This document shows, in pieces, positions 27,801-35,206 of a DNA stretch of 41,082 bases. The DNA is taken from the NCBI GenBank assembly GCA_005772765.1, contig SXIR01000100.1:1-41082 (forward strand), in the 5' to 3' direction. Every line of letters begins with the position of its first letter. The stretch's first letter is position 1. The notes under the pieces are model-generated. The model searched no databases. It was not told the DNA's origin and saw only the letters and a list, made by a program, of their open reading frames with translations. Source of the DNA: Actinomycetota bacterium (GTDB taxonomy: Bacteria > Actinomycetota > Acidimicrobiia > IMCC26256 > PALSA-610). Both the position numbers and the translations under genes were made by a program.

Positions 27801-29308
27801 TCCCGGTCGCATTCACGGATCCGGTCGAGCGCCCGCTCGACGACCTCGTCGCCCGATACGCGCGCACGCACGGTCCGTTCACCGTGGCCGAATGCGCCAC
27901 CCGACTGCGGTGCGGCTCGGATCGCATCGAGGCTGCGCTGACGTCACTCGCCGGCGCGGGACGCGTGGTGGTCGGCGCGTTTCGACCGGGCGCGAGCGGA
28001 ACCGAGTGGTGCGACACGCATGTGCTCGAACAGTTGCGCCGGCGGTCGCTCGCGGCGGCGCGCCGCGAGATCGAACCAGTCGACACGATGGCCTACGCCC
28101 GATTTCTTCCCGAGTGGCAAGGCGTCGGCCGACGTGACCGAGGATTGGACGCGTTGGTCGCCGCGCTCGAACCGCTCGAAGGTGCGGCGATTCCCGTCTC
28201 GGTCCTCGAGCAGTCGGTGCTCCCGGTACGCATGGCCGACTATGCGCCCGCGTTGCTCGATCAGCTGTGCGCGGCCGGCGAGTTGGTCTGGGTCGGCGCG
28301 GGCGCGCTCGGCGCCGACGGTGGACGAGTGCGCTTGGGTTTTCGCGACCGCGTGGGCCTGCTCGTCGATCTGGGCGAGGACCTGCCGACCGGTCCGATCG
28401 CCGAAGCGTTGTACGAGCGACTCGGACAAGGCGCTGCATTCTGGCCCGACCTGCTGGCCGCGACCGACCACGCAGCCGACGTCGAAGTCCTCGCCGCGCT
28501 CTACGACCTCGTCTGGTCGGGCCACGTCACCAACGACACGTTCGCGCCGTTGCGTGCGCCCCGAGCAAAGGCCTCCCCCACCCGGCGCCGGCCGAACGTC
28601 GGCCGACTCAGCCGACTCGGGCCGGCCGCGGCCGCCGGGCGGTGGTCGCTGGTGCGCGACTTGCTCCGGCCGAGCGATGCCGACGCGACCCGACGCGCGC
28701 ACGCACGAGCGGAGCAACTCCTGACTCGCCACGGCATCGTCACCCGCGACGGCACCCGTGCCGAAGGAACCCCGGGCGGCTTCTCGGGTGTGTATCCAAT
28801 CCTGCGAGCGATGGAAGAAGCGGGTCGGATCCGCCGAGGTTGGTTCGTCGCGGGCCTCGGCGCAGCGCAGTTCGCCGGACCCGGCGCGGTCGAGCGCTTG
28901 CGCGCGCTGCGCGACGCCCCACGCGAGTCGACTGCAGTCGTGTTGGGTGCCACCGATCCGGCGAATCCGTACGGCGCGGCGTTGGCCTGGCCAGATACCA
29001 CCGGACGACCAGCCCGGGCCGCGGGGGCCCACGTCGTGCTCGTCGACGGGGCGGTTCATTGCTTCATCGAACGCGGGGGTCGATCGCTGTTGCGGTTCAC
29101 ACCACGCGACGACACGCGGGCGTCGATCGAACCGCACGCAGCCGATCATCTTGCGATCGAGGCGATCGTCACGGCGCGCCAATCCGGTCGCATTGGTCCG
29201 CTCGAACTGCGCACCATCGACGGCGAACCCGCACGAACTCACCCCTTCGCAGCCGGCTTGGTTGCCGGCGGCTTCGCCGAGGGCTACCGCGGGCTCACGC
29301 TGCGCTGA
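24866..29308 (+). CDS. lhr: Large ATP-dependent helicase Lhr
   Basis: The 1480-residue protein is close to the size of known bacterial Lhr (about 1500). The first RecA domain has Walker A APTGSGKT (46-53), DEIH (169-172) and SAT (204-206). The second has LVRAHHGSIARE, TSSLELGIDMG and QRVGRAGH (380-387). After these come the winged-helix and Lhr-specific domains (about 400-860) and a long C-terminal region (about 870-1480) with further winged helices, as in full-length Lhr. It translocates 3'-to-5' on single-stranded DNA and unwinds duplexes in repair. The start is GTG 24866. No partner nuclease is adjacent. Confidence 0.95.
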   Translation: MNVEPGPLRFSDPVASWFASGFAEPTPAQARGWPAIAAGDHSLIVAPTGSGKTLAAFLWAIDRVGAEPVPAKADRCRVLYISPLRALAVDVEKNLRAPITGIRLAAERIGASFHEPTVGIRTGDTDSRTRGTLVRNPPDILITTPESLYLMLTSRARDTLRSVRWVIVDEIHALAPTKRGAHLSLSLERLNEIAHEPPQRIGLSATVRPLDEIAHFLGGFHHATDAPRPTPRPVTIVDAGMRKPLDLQIIVPVEDLADVRASAPVDANASPDAATSIWPHIHPRLLELIRAHRTTIVFVNSRRLAERLAARLNELADEELVRAHHGSIAREQRLQIEDDLKSGRLRAIVATSSLELGIDMGTVDLVVLVESPGSVARGLQRVGRAGHQVDAASTGRIFPKWRGDLLEATAVVERMHAGTVEAMRISLRPLDVLAQHIVAMTAVDSWAVTDLLRVVQRSANFADLSIEVFHGVLDMLAGRYPSDRFSHLRPRIVWDRLGDSVRARDGAQRLAVTSGGTIPDRGLYGVFTPEGSRVGELDEEMVYESRPGEVFVLGASAWRIEEITPDRVVVSPAPGQPGKLPFWRGDGPGRPLELGQAVGALVRRLRATTSEVAELELRKIGLDEYAARNLVAYLDDQASVTGAVPDDRTIVLERFRDEIGDWRWCLLSPFGSQVHAPWALAIEEKLARLDLDVAVMWTDDGIVLRLPEALDDLPLDALLVSPDEVEDLVVARLPNTSLFAARFRENSARSLLLPRRGAPTQRTPLWQQRRRAADLLEVAADHPDFPMLLETTRECLREVFDLPSLREVLAGIEQRAIRVVPVDTRSASPFAQSLIFAYVALYLYEGDAPLAERRSAALALDRNLLRELLGSEELRELLDPEVIAQLELELQRLVPERKARSLDATHDLLRDLGDLTRVDLAARIDCADSTSEPADKWIDELINARRAIEIRLDGGAAIIAADDAAKYRDALGVAIPAGLPVAFTDPVERPLDDLVARYARTHGPFTVAECATRLRCGSDRIEAALTSLAGAGRVVVGAFRPGASGTEWCDTHVLEQLRRRSLAAARREIEPVDTMAYARFLPEWQGVGRRDRGLDALVAALEPLEGAAIPVSVLEQSVLPVRMADYAPALLDQLCAAGELVWVGAGALGADGGRVRLGFRDRVGLLVDLGEDLPTGPIAEALYERLGQGAAFWPDLLAATDHAADVEVLAALYDLVWSGHVTNDTFAPLRAPRAKASPTRRRPNVGRLSRLGPAAAAGRWSLVRDLLRPSDADATRRAHARAEQLLTRHGIVTRDGTRAEGTPGGFSGVYPILRAMEEAGRIRRGWFVAGLGAAQFAGPGAVERLRALRDAPRESTAVVLGATDPANPYGAALAWPDTTGRPARAAGAHVVLVDGAVHCFIERGGRSLLRFTPRDDTRASIEPHAADHLAIEAIVTARQSGRIGPLELRTIDGEPARTHPFAAGLVAGGFAEGYRGLTLR

Positions 29309-29331
29309 CGATCATTGCGTCGCTCCACCGC

Positions 29332-30333
29332 CTACAAGCCGGCGAACGCTGGCGCGGCAAGCACGAGGTCACGCACGACGGTTTCGTCACCTGCACCGAA
29401 ATGCGCGACACCGTCGTCGCGCCGAGCTGCGAATCGTTTGCACCAGTCGACCGTGTCGATCGTGAGGGTTGCGATCGTCACGACATTGCCGTCGCGAGCG
29501 GCACCGCCATCGTCCACAACCAACGGAATCGTCCACTCACCGTCGATCGCGCCGGTGAGATGGAGCAGTGCGGCTCCGTGATCACGGGCGCGTCCGGTCG
29601 AGGCCAACGCCAACGGCGTCGAGCGCACCGAGAACTCGACCATCGCGCGCAACACTGCGGGTGTCGGGGTCGATTCCTCCAGTCCACTGACGGCGCGCAG
29701 GTCGTCGACATGCGTCCAGGTCTCGAAGGCTCGGATCATCAAGGCGTCGTTGATCCGGTACCCGCCGACGCGATGGTGCGCACCACGTGCGCGCTCGCGT
29801 ACGGTTTCGACCGCCGACCACCAACGCGCGACGGCGCCGTCGAAATCGACTCCCGCGCATTCGACGAGCTCCGCTGCGGTGATCTCTCGAAGGTAGGCAT
29901 CGTCGAACATCACGATCGTCGGTTGGTCGAGCTCGTTCGCGATGGCCCGTTCGGCGGCCGCAAGATGGAGCACGAGCTCGGTGACCGTCAGGCCGTTGCA
30001 TGTCTCGGAGTCAACGAAGCGTCGGTCGAATCCGGTCAGAAACGTATGGAGACGATCGGTTTCGCTGCGATAGGACTCCCAAGCGCCTGCGACTCCCACC
30101 GGCCTCGCGTCGCGCGCTCGATCGACCAAACCGCGCAACGCGCGTGGCGGAGGGGCGACCGCGTCGCTCGCAGCCAACCAGACTGCTGCTGATCGCAGTC
30201 GTTCGATCTCGCGGGCAGCATCGGGATGGGCTCGAGCGTACTCCTCGACTGCAGACCGTTCGTCGGCGTCGCACGCGTCGAGCACGTATGCACCGACGAG
30301 GTCGTCGAAGTCGGTCTCGGAGATCATGTCCAT
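29332..30333 (-). CDS. Anti-sigma factor fused to a mycothiol-dependent-isomerase-type (DinB/MDMI) domain
   Basis: This 333-residue protein has an RskA-like anti-sigma helical domain (about 1-75: LVGAYVLDACDADERSAVEE) without the HxxxCxxC zinc motif. After it (about 82-310) comes a domain like mycothiol-dependent maleylpyruvate isomerase: TVTELVLHLAAAERAIANEL and RAFETWTHVDDLRA. The metal triad is preserved as His123 and Glu204-xxx-His208. There is no membrane helix, so regulation would be cytoplasmic. It begins inside the sigma-factor stop (ATGGACATGA), giving a 10-base overlap; ATG 30327 would give the common 4-base overlap. Translational coupling implies that it is the sigma factor's partner. 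Confidence 0.85.
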   Translation of the reverse strand: MDMISETDFDDLVGAYVLDACDADERSAVEEYARAHPDAAREIERLRSAAVWLAASDAVAPPPRALRGLVDRARDARPVGVAGAWESYRSETDRLHTFLTGFDRRFVDSETCNGLTVTELVLHLAAAERAIANELDQPTIVMFDDAYLREITAAELVECAGVDFDGAVARWWSAVETVRERARGAHHRVGGYRINDALMIRAFETWTHVDDLRAVSGLEESTPTPAVLRAMVEFSVRSTPLALASTGRARDHGAALLHLTGAIDGEWTIPLVVDDGGAARDGNVVTIATLTIDTVDWCKRFAARRDDGVAHFGAGDETVVRDLVLAAPAFAGL

Positions 30334-30920
30334 TGCTCGATTCCGTTCGCCTCGAGGGCTTGCGCGATGCGTTGCAGACCGAGGCGCATGCGCGATTTCG
30401 CAGTGCCCTCAGGGATGTCCAGTTCGACGGCGACCTCGCGATAGGTCTTGCCGTCGAAGTACGCGAGCTGAATCGCAGCCCGTTGTTCGGCTGGCAGCGC
30501 CGCAACCGCCTCTCGCACCCGTTCCGCGGCCACGAGTGCCATCGCGAGTTCGTCGACGTCAGGCGTCGACCTCGCCATCGCGCCATCCCGCTCGGTGCGG
30601 CGCCGTCGTGCTTGCTCGCGTCGCACGTAATCGACCGCGCGACGATGCGCCAAGGTTCCCAGCAGCGTCCGCAGTCGACCACGTTCGGGATCGAACAACT
30701 CGGGGCGTTCCCACATCGTGACGAAGACGTCCTGGGTGACGTCCTCGGCCGCGTGACGGTCACCGATCACCCGAGCCGCGAGGCCGAAGACGAACGAGCC
30801 GAACTGGTCGTAGAGCTCGCCGAGGGCGCTTTGGTCACCGTCGGCCATCCGAGCGCACACCGACCGCTCCCAGCCGGCGATGTCGAACTCGCGCCGCGAC
30901 TCGGCCCGATCAGTGGCCAT
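30324..30920 (-). CDS. ECF sigma factor (SigK/ECF19-like)
   Basis: This 198-residue group 4 sigma factor has sigma region 2 (ALGELYDQFGSFVFGLAARV, DVTQDVFVTMWERPELF, LLGTLAHRRAVDYVRRE) and sigma region 4 (AALPAEQRAAIQLAYFDGKT, then YREVAVELDIPEGTAKSRMR). The TLAHRRAVDYVR segment is typical of the SigK/ECF19 group paired with RskA-type anti-sigmas. ATG 30920 was chosen as the first start before region 2. It overlaps the downstream anti-sigma gene and is divergent from the redox gene run at 31123, which is a likely target together with its own promoter. Confidence 0.93.
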   Translation of the reverse strand: MATDRAESRREFDIAGWERSVCARMADGDQSALGELYDQFGSFVFGLAARVIGDRHAAEDVTQDVFVTMWERPELFDPERGRLRTLLGTLAHRRAVDYVRREQARRRRTERDGAMARSTPDVDELAMALVAAERVREAVAALPAEQRAAIQLAYFDGKTYREVAVELDIPEGTAKSRMRLGLQRIAQALEANGIEQWT

Positions 30921-30992
30921 GCCATGATTGTGCCCGATGCTCGGCGCCATGTGGACGTCCCTCCGGGGGTCTGTTCGCCACGGTGCGGGTCT

Positions 30993-31037
30993 GCGGATCA
31001 CTCCCGATCGGCCGGCGACGATCTCGGACTGATCCGC
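30993..31037. promoter_or_regulatory. 8-bp inverted repeat in the sigma/oxidoreductase divergent region
   Basis: GCGGATCA (30993-31000) and TGATCCGC (31030-31037) are exact inverted copies separated by 29 bases, lying in the 202-base region between the ECF sigma gene and the flavin oxidoreductase gene. It may be a looped operator or chance. I see no reliable -35/-10 pair to anchor it. Confidence 0.35.
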
Positions 31038-31122
31038 GTGGAGGCCCGTCACCGAACTACCCGAGGCACCGTCGACGCCCCAGACCGCCGCCGCCGCCCG
31101 AGACCCGCGAACGTGAGGAACG

Positions 31123-32544
31123 ATGCAGCGATGCGACCTGGTCATTGTCGGCATGGGGTCGGGCGGCATGGTGGCGGCCGAGTTCGCGGCGAGCCTCGAT
31201 CTGCGGGTCGCGGTGATCGAGCGTCACCGCGTCGGCGGTGACTGCCTGTGGACCGGTTGTGTGCCGAGCAAGGCGCTCCTCGCTGCTGGCAAGGTCGCCC
31301 ATCACATGCGCCACGCAGCCGAGTTCGGGATCGGTTCGGTCGAACCAGATGTCGACCGCGCTGCGGTCTGGCGGCGCATACGACGCGTCCAGGAACAGAT
31401 CGCGACCGGTGACGACGACCCGGCGCGCTTCGTCGACCTCGGCATCGAGTTGGTCATGGGCACGGCGCGCCTCGACTCGCCCACGGCGGTCCACGTCGAT
31501 CTCCGCGACGGTGGCACCCGAACCCTCGACACTCGTTACGTGCTGCTCGCGACGGGCTCGCGTCCCGCAGTCCCGGCGATTCCCGGTCTCGACGAGGTCG
31601 GGTACGTGACCAGCGAGAACCTGTTCGAACTCACCGATCCCCCGGGCAGCTTCGTGAACATCGGCGGCGGACCGATCGCGGTCGAGATGGTGCAGGGCTT
31701 CACGCGCCTCGGGATCCAAACGACGTTGCTCCAAAAAGCCGATCGGATTCTTCCGCGTGACGAACCCGAACTCGTCGACTTGCTCGTCGACGCGCTCCGC
31801 GCCGAAGGGGTCGATCTTCGCTTCGACGTCGTCACCGATCGCGTCGCGTCCGAGGGCGGGCGCAAGGTCGTGTATGGCACCGAACGCGGCGAAGCTCGAC
31901 GATGGGAGGCCGACGAAATCCTCGTCGCCGTCGGTCGGCAGCCCAACGTCGAGGGGCTCGGACTCGAAGCACTCGGTGTCGAGATCGGCCCGCGCGGCGT
32001 GGTGGTCGACGAGCGGATGCGCACGAACGTTCCGTCGATCTACGTGGCCGGAGACCTCGCGGGCCGCTACCTCTTTACCCACTCGGCGGCGTACGAAGGC
32101 GTCCGGGCCGTGCGCGACATGTTCTTCCCGGGGAAGGGGAAGGCGACGGCCGGGGTGCCCTGGTGCACGTTCACGGACCCGGAGTTGGCCCACGCCGGGC
32201 TCACCGAATCGGAGGCCCGCGCACATCACGGCGACGATGTGCAGGTCTGGCGTCAAGACCTCGCGCACAACGACCGAGCCCAAGCCGATGGGGCTGAGCA
32301 CGGCGCGATCGTATGCATCACCGCCAAGGGCCGCATTGTCGGAGCGCACGTGCTCGCACCCGCCGCGGGCGAGATGATCCACGAGTTCGCGCTGGCAATC
32401 GAACGCGGCATGAAGCTGTCCGATCTCGCAGCCTTCGTCCACGTGTATCCGACCCTTGGCACCGCCGTCGGGCAGCTTGCCGGTGAGGCAGCGTTCGCGA
32501 AGGCCGAGAAGCTGCGTTGGCTCGTGCGGCGCCGGTCGGATTGA
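31123..32544 (+). CDS. FAD/NAD(P)-dependent disulfide oxidoreductase (mercuric-reductase-like, atypical C-terminus)
   Basis: This 473-residue flavoprotein of the glutathione-reductase/lipoamide-dehydrogenase superfamily has an FAD-binding VIVGMGSGGMVAAE, the redox-active CLWTGC (Cys41, Cys46), an NAD(P)-binding VNIGGGPIAVEM and the FAD motif VPSIYVAGDLAG. The catalytic HPTLSE motif of dihydrolipoamide dehydrogenase and its His-Glu pair are replaced by YPTLGT (Tyr442, Thr447), as in some mercuric-reductase-like proteins. There are no C-terminal vicinal cysteines for Hg(II). The substrate is unknown, perhaps a small thiol or quinone. Good Shine-Dalgarno GAGGA five bases before ATG 31123. First gene of a run leading to the selenoprotein. 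Confidence 0.88.
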   Translation: MQRCDLVIVGMGSGGMVAAEFAASLDLRVAVIERHRVGGDCLWTGCVPSKALLAAGKVAHHMRHAAEFGIGSVEPDVDRAAVWRRIRRVQEQIATGDDDPARFVDLGIELVMGTARLDSPTAVHVDLRDGGTRTLDTRYVLLATGSRPAVPAIPGLDEVGYVTSENLFELTDPPGSFVNIGGGPIAVEMVQGFTRLGIQTTLLQKADRILPRDEPELVDLLVDALRAEGVDLRFDVVTDRVASEGGRKVVYGTERGEARRWEADEILVAVGRQPNVEGLGLEALGVEIGPRGVVVDERMRTNVPSIYVAGDLAGRYLFTHSAAYEGVRAVRDMFFPGKGKATAGVPWCTFTDPELAHAGLTESEARAHHGDDVQVWRQDLAHNDRAQADGAEHGAIVCITAKGRIVGAHVLAPAAGEMIHEFALAIERGMKLSDLAAFVHVYPTLGTAVGQLAGEAAFAKAEKLRWLVRRRSD

Positions 32545-32552
32545 ATCTGGCG

Positions 32553-33044
32553 ATGCCGATCGTTCCGCTCACCAACGACAACTGGGGATTCACGACAAAT
32601 TGTTTCGTGTGCGAATCACGCAACGAGTCGGGGTTGCGCATCCCCTACTTCCACGACGTCGACGCACAGCTCGTCTACGCCGAATTCGAGCTGGACGATC
32701 GGTTCAGCGGCGCGCCGACGTGGGCCCACGGCGGTGTCTCCCTTGCGATCTGCGACGAGGCCATGGCTTGGGCGACGATCGCCATCCACCACAAGTGGGC
32801 GGTCACCAAGGAGTCCACGGCGGCGTTCGATCGCCCGATCGTGATCGGTCGCCGTTACCGGTGTGAGGCTCGGATCGACTCGGTGAACGACGAACACATC
32901 GCAACGGTCGCCACCATCACTGCCATCGAGTCGGCCAAGACCTGCGTTCGGACGACGGCAACGATGTCTGTGCTCAGCGCCCTCCAGGCTCCGTCGTTGG
33001 GCATCTCGCTCATCGGTGAGCACGAGGACTATCTACGCCCGTAG
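32553..33044 (+). CDS. PaaI-like hotdog thioesterase
   Basis: This 163-residue hotdog-fold protein has the N-terminal NCFVCESRNESGLR, found in a thioesterase subgroup, and WAHGGVSLAICDEAMAW, carrying the HGG-x6-DE active-site pattern. It probably hydrolyses acyl-CoA thioesters. ATG 32553 starts nine bases after the flavoprotein stop and is preferred over a frame extending into that gene. It is followed nine bases later by the SDR gene. Confidence 0.85.
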   Translation: MPIVPLTNDNWGFTTNCFVCESRNESGLRIPYFHDVDAQLVYAEFELDDRFSGAPTWAHGGVSLAICDEAMAWATIAIHHKWAVTKESTAAFDRPIVIGRRYRCEARIDSVNDEHIATVATITAIESAKTCVRTTATMSVLSALQAPSLGISLIGEHEDYLRP

Positions 33045-33053
33045 TCTCGGCCC

Positions 33054-33830
33054 ATGACCATCGAATCGCTGTTCTCATTGCGCGGCAAGATCGCGCTCGT
33101 CACCGGCGGGAGCCGGGGCATTGGCCTGATGATCGCCCGCGGCTACCTCGATGCCGGAGCCAAGGTGTACATCTCGAGCCGCAAGGCCGAGGTATGCGAT
33201 GCCGTCGCAGCCGAGCTCTGCGCGATCGGCGAGTGCATTTCGATTCCGGCCGACCTGTCGAGCGAGGCCGAGTGCAATCGCCTGGCCGGAGTCATCGCCG
33301 AACGCGAGCCCGTGCTGCACATCCTGGTCAACAACGCGGGAGCGACCTGGGGCGAACCAATGGCGACGTTCCCGGCCGATGCCTGGGACAAGGTGCTCGA
33401 CCTCAACGTGAAGAGCGTCTTCTTCTTGACGCGGGCGTTGCGACCTCAGCTCGCCGCGGCAGCAACCGCTGACGATCCCGCCCGCGTCATCAACATCGGT
33501 TCGATCGACGGCATCCACGTGCCGCTCATGGAGACGTACTCCTACTCCGCGAGCAAGGCCGCGGTTCACCAGCTCACGCGGCACCTTGCGAAGCAACTCG
33601 GCCGCGAACAGATCACGGTGAACGCCATCGCTCCCGGTCCGTTCGAGTCCAAGATGATGGCAGCAACGTTGCGCGACTTCGGTGATTCGATCGCGGCGCA
33701 GTCGCCGCTCGGTCGCATCGGCCGAGCCGACGATATGGCCGGCGCCGCGATCTTCTTGGCGTCCCGAGCGGGTGCCTACTGCACCGGCACGGTGTTGCCG
33801 GTCGACGGCGGCATCGCGACGACGAAGTGA
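33054..33830 (+). CDS. Short-chain dehydrogenase/reductase
   Basis: The 258-residue classical SDR has the cofactor loop TGGSRGIG (17-24), NNAGA (93-97), catalytic Ser150 and Tyr164-xxx-Lys168, and the substrate-side AIAPGPFESKMM. It resembles FabG/RhlG-type ketoacyl-CoA or -ACP reductases; the exact substrate is unclear. The stop overlaps the next gene's start by one base (TGATG), so the selenoprotein behind it is translationally coupled. Confidence 0.93.
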   Translation: MTIESLFSLRGKIALVTGGSRGIGLMIARGYLDAGAKVYISSRKAEVCDAVAAELCAIGECISIPADLSSEAECNRLAGVIAEREPVLHILVNNAGATWGEPMATFPADAWDKVLDLNVKSVFFLTRALRPQLAAAATADDPARVINIGSIDGIHVPLMETYSYSASKAAVHQLTRHLAKQLGREQITVNAIAPGPFESKMMAATLRDFGDSIAAQSPLGRIGRADDMAGAAIFLASRAGAYCTGTVLPVDGGIATTK

Positions 33831-34366
33831 TGGAGACCACGGGTGCAATCGGCACCGACCTCTCTGATGTCGAAGTCCGTCGAGCTTCGGGCGAGATCGT
33901 GACGCTCGGTGCGCTGATCGACTCGACCACCGTGATCGTCGCGATTCGTTACTACGGTTGAATACCCTGCCTCGAGTACCTCACGCGTGTTCGTGAGGGA
34001 CAGCGGGCTTGCACGACACCCGGCACACGCATCCTCGCGATCGGCACGGGCGCGGACTTCCAAGCCCAACGATTGATGGAAGAAGGCATCGGCTTCGAAT
34101 GCCTCGTCGATCCCGATGCGAACTTCTACGAGCGCGTCGGGATCGGCCGCGTGACCTGGCTGCACTGGTTCCGGCCTCACGTTGTCGCGAACTACCTCCG
34201 CGCGTTCCGATCCGGACACCGGCAAGGTCGCATCACCGGCGATCCGCTGCGCCTCTCCGGCGTCGTCGTCACCGACGCGAACAGCGTCGTGCGCTGGGCC
34301 CATCTCGCGACCGAAGTTGGCGACTACCCCACCATCGAATCGGTCTTCGACGCGGCCACGACCTGA
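33830..34366 (+). CDS. Selenocysteine-containing peroxiredoxin-like protein (AhpC-TSA_2/SelU type), UGA read as Sec
   Basis: Reading from ATG 33830 to TGA 34364-34366 gives 178 residues if the in-frame TGA at 33959-33961 (codon 44) is decoded as selenocysteine. The surroundings are IVAIRYYG-U-IPCLEYL, a UxxC redox motif at the exact position of CxxC in thioredoxin-fold AhpC-TSA_2 proteins. The C-terminal half (FECLVDPDANFYERVGIGRV, SGVVVTDANSVVRWAHLATE) continues the family without other stops. It probably reduces peroxides or disulfides. Standard gene finding would give a 43-codon piece or only an internal fragment starting near 34073. A bacterial SECIS-like hairpin follows the TGA. Nonsense mutation is the alternative, but both sides keep good coding quality. 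Confidence 0.82.
33979..33998 (+). promoter_or_regulatory. Candidate bacterial SECIS hairpin
   Basis: CCTCACG (33979-33985) and CGTGAGG (33992-33998) form a perfect 7-bp stem with loop CGTGTT (33986-33991). The loop begins 24 bases after the UGA, and its second base is G, both within the usual rules for bacterial SECIS elements (loop at about 16-37 bases from UGA, G among the first two loop bases). A weaker lower stem can form between 33965-33969 and 34001-34006. SelB would bind it to deliver Sec-tRNA. The hairpin lies inside coding sequence (YLTRVRE). Confidence 0.75.
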
Positions 34367-34378
34367 CTCCGATCCGGT

Positions 34379-35206
34379 TCACCCGACCGGGAAGAACACC
34401 GCGCCGACCGTCCCCGGTCCGGTATGCGCACCCACCGACGGGCCAATCGCATAACGCACGAGTTCGCCGACGCACCCGCCCTGCTCGAGGCGAGTGATGA
34501 GGGCGTGCGCAAGGTCGTCGGTGCGCGCGTCGCCGACGCCGATGCGTTGCGCGCGTCCACCCGCGTGCCGCTCGATGTAGGTCGCCATCGTCTCGACCGC
34601 GTCGGCGTCACTCCGGACGCGCGCGAGCGGGCGCATTTGTCCCCCTTCGAGCGCGAGCACCGGCGCACCCTCGCCGCTGTCCGCATCGGCGGCCAACCGA
34701 CCTCCCGAGCGCGCCAGACCGAGTGCGCCGACGATGAACACGTTGCCGACCGACGCCGCGACCTGTAACGCAGCCTGGCGCGCCTCGTCGAGCGACCCGC
34801 CGCGACCCAGCACTTCGCCGGCCGCCCACACGCAACAACCCACAGCGAAACTCGCGGTCTCGGTGTCGACGGTGGTGACCGGGATTCGGCTGAGTTCAGC
34901 CGCGATGGTCGCCGAGTTCAGCGTCGCCGATGTGTTCGACCCGACGTGGATCGACAACACGGCCTCGGCACCAACCTCCGCGGCCCGTTCGTAGGCCATC
35001 AGGAACGCTCCGGGTGCCGGCGCCGCCGTCGCCACCGCCGCGCCACCTGCGAGTCGGGTGTAGAAGTCGTCGTCAGACAGGTCGACCCGCTCGTGGAACT
35101 CTTCGCCATCGACGGTAACGATGAGCGGGACGACATCGACTCGATACCGGTCGACGAGCACCACCGGCATCTGCGCGTTCGAATCGGTGACGAGCGCGAC
35201 CTTCAT
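34379..35206 (-). CDS. DegV/FakB-family fatty-acid-binding protein
   Basis: This 275-residue protein matches DegV: VALVTDSNAQMP at the start, ATAAPAPGAFLMAYE, IHVGSNTSATLNSA and VDTETASFAVG. DegV/FakB proteins hold a fatty acid while FakA phosphorylates it to acyl-phosphate. The gene starts inside the plsY stop (ATGA, 4-base overlap), and PlsY uses acyl-phosphate, so the pairing fits metabolically. No fakA is in the window. It converges with the selenoprotein gene, 12 bases apart. Confidence 0.9.
   Translation of the reverse strand: MKVALVTDSNAQMPVVLVDRYRVDVVPLIVTVDGEEFHERVDLSDDDFYTRLAGGAAVATAAPAPGAFLMAYERAAEVGAEAVLSIHVGSNTSATLNSATIAAELSRIPVTTVDTETASFAVGCCVWAAGEVLGRGGSLDEARQAALQVAASVGNVFIVGALGLARSGGRLAADADSGEGAPVLALEGGQMRPLARVRSDADAVETMATYIERHAGGRAQRIGVGDARTDDLAHALITRLEQGGCVGELVRYAIGPSVGAHTGPGTVGAVFFPVG

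Noticed and set aside
33830-33961. A nonsense-mutated pseudogene instead of a selenoprotein
   Set aside because: The stop is the only lesion, is TGA, replaces a redox Cys, and is followed by a well-placed hairpin. Both sides retain coding quality, so recoding is the better explanation.
34367-34403. Short CCGGT/ACCGG stem between the selenoprotein and degV genes
   Set aside because: Five base pairs, without a U-tract and mostly inside degV coding sequence.
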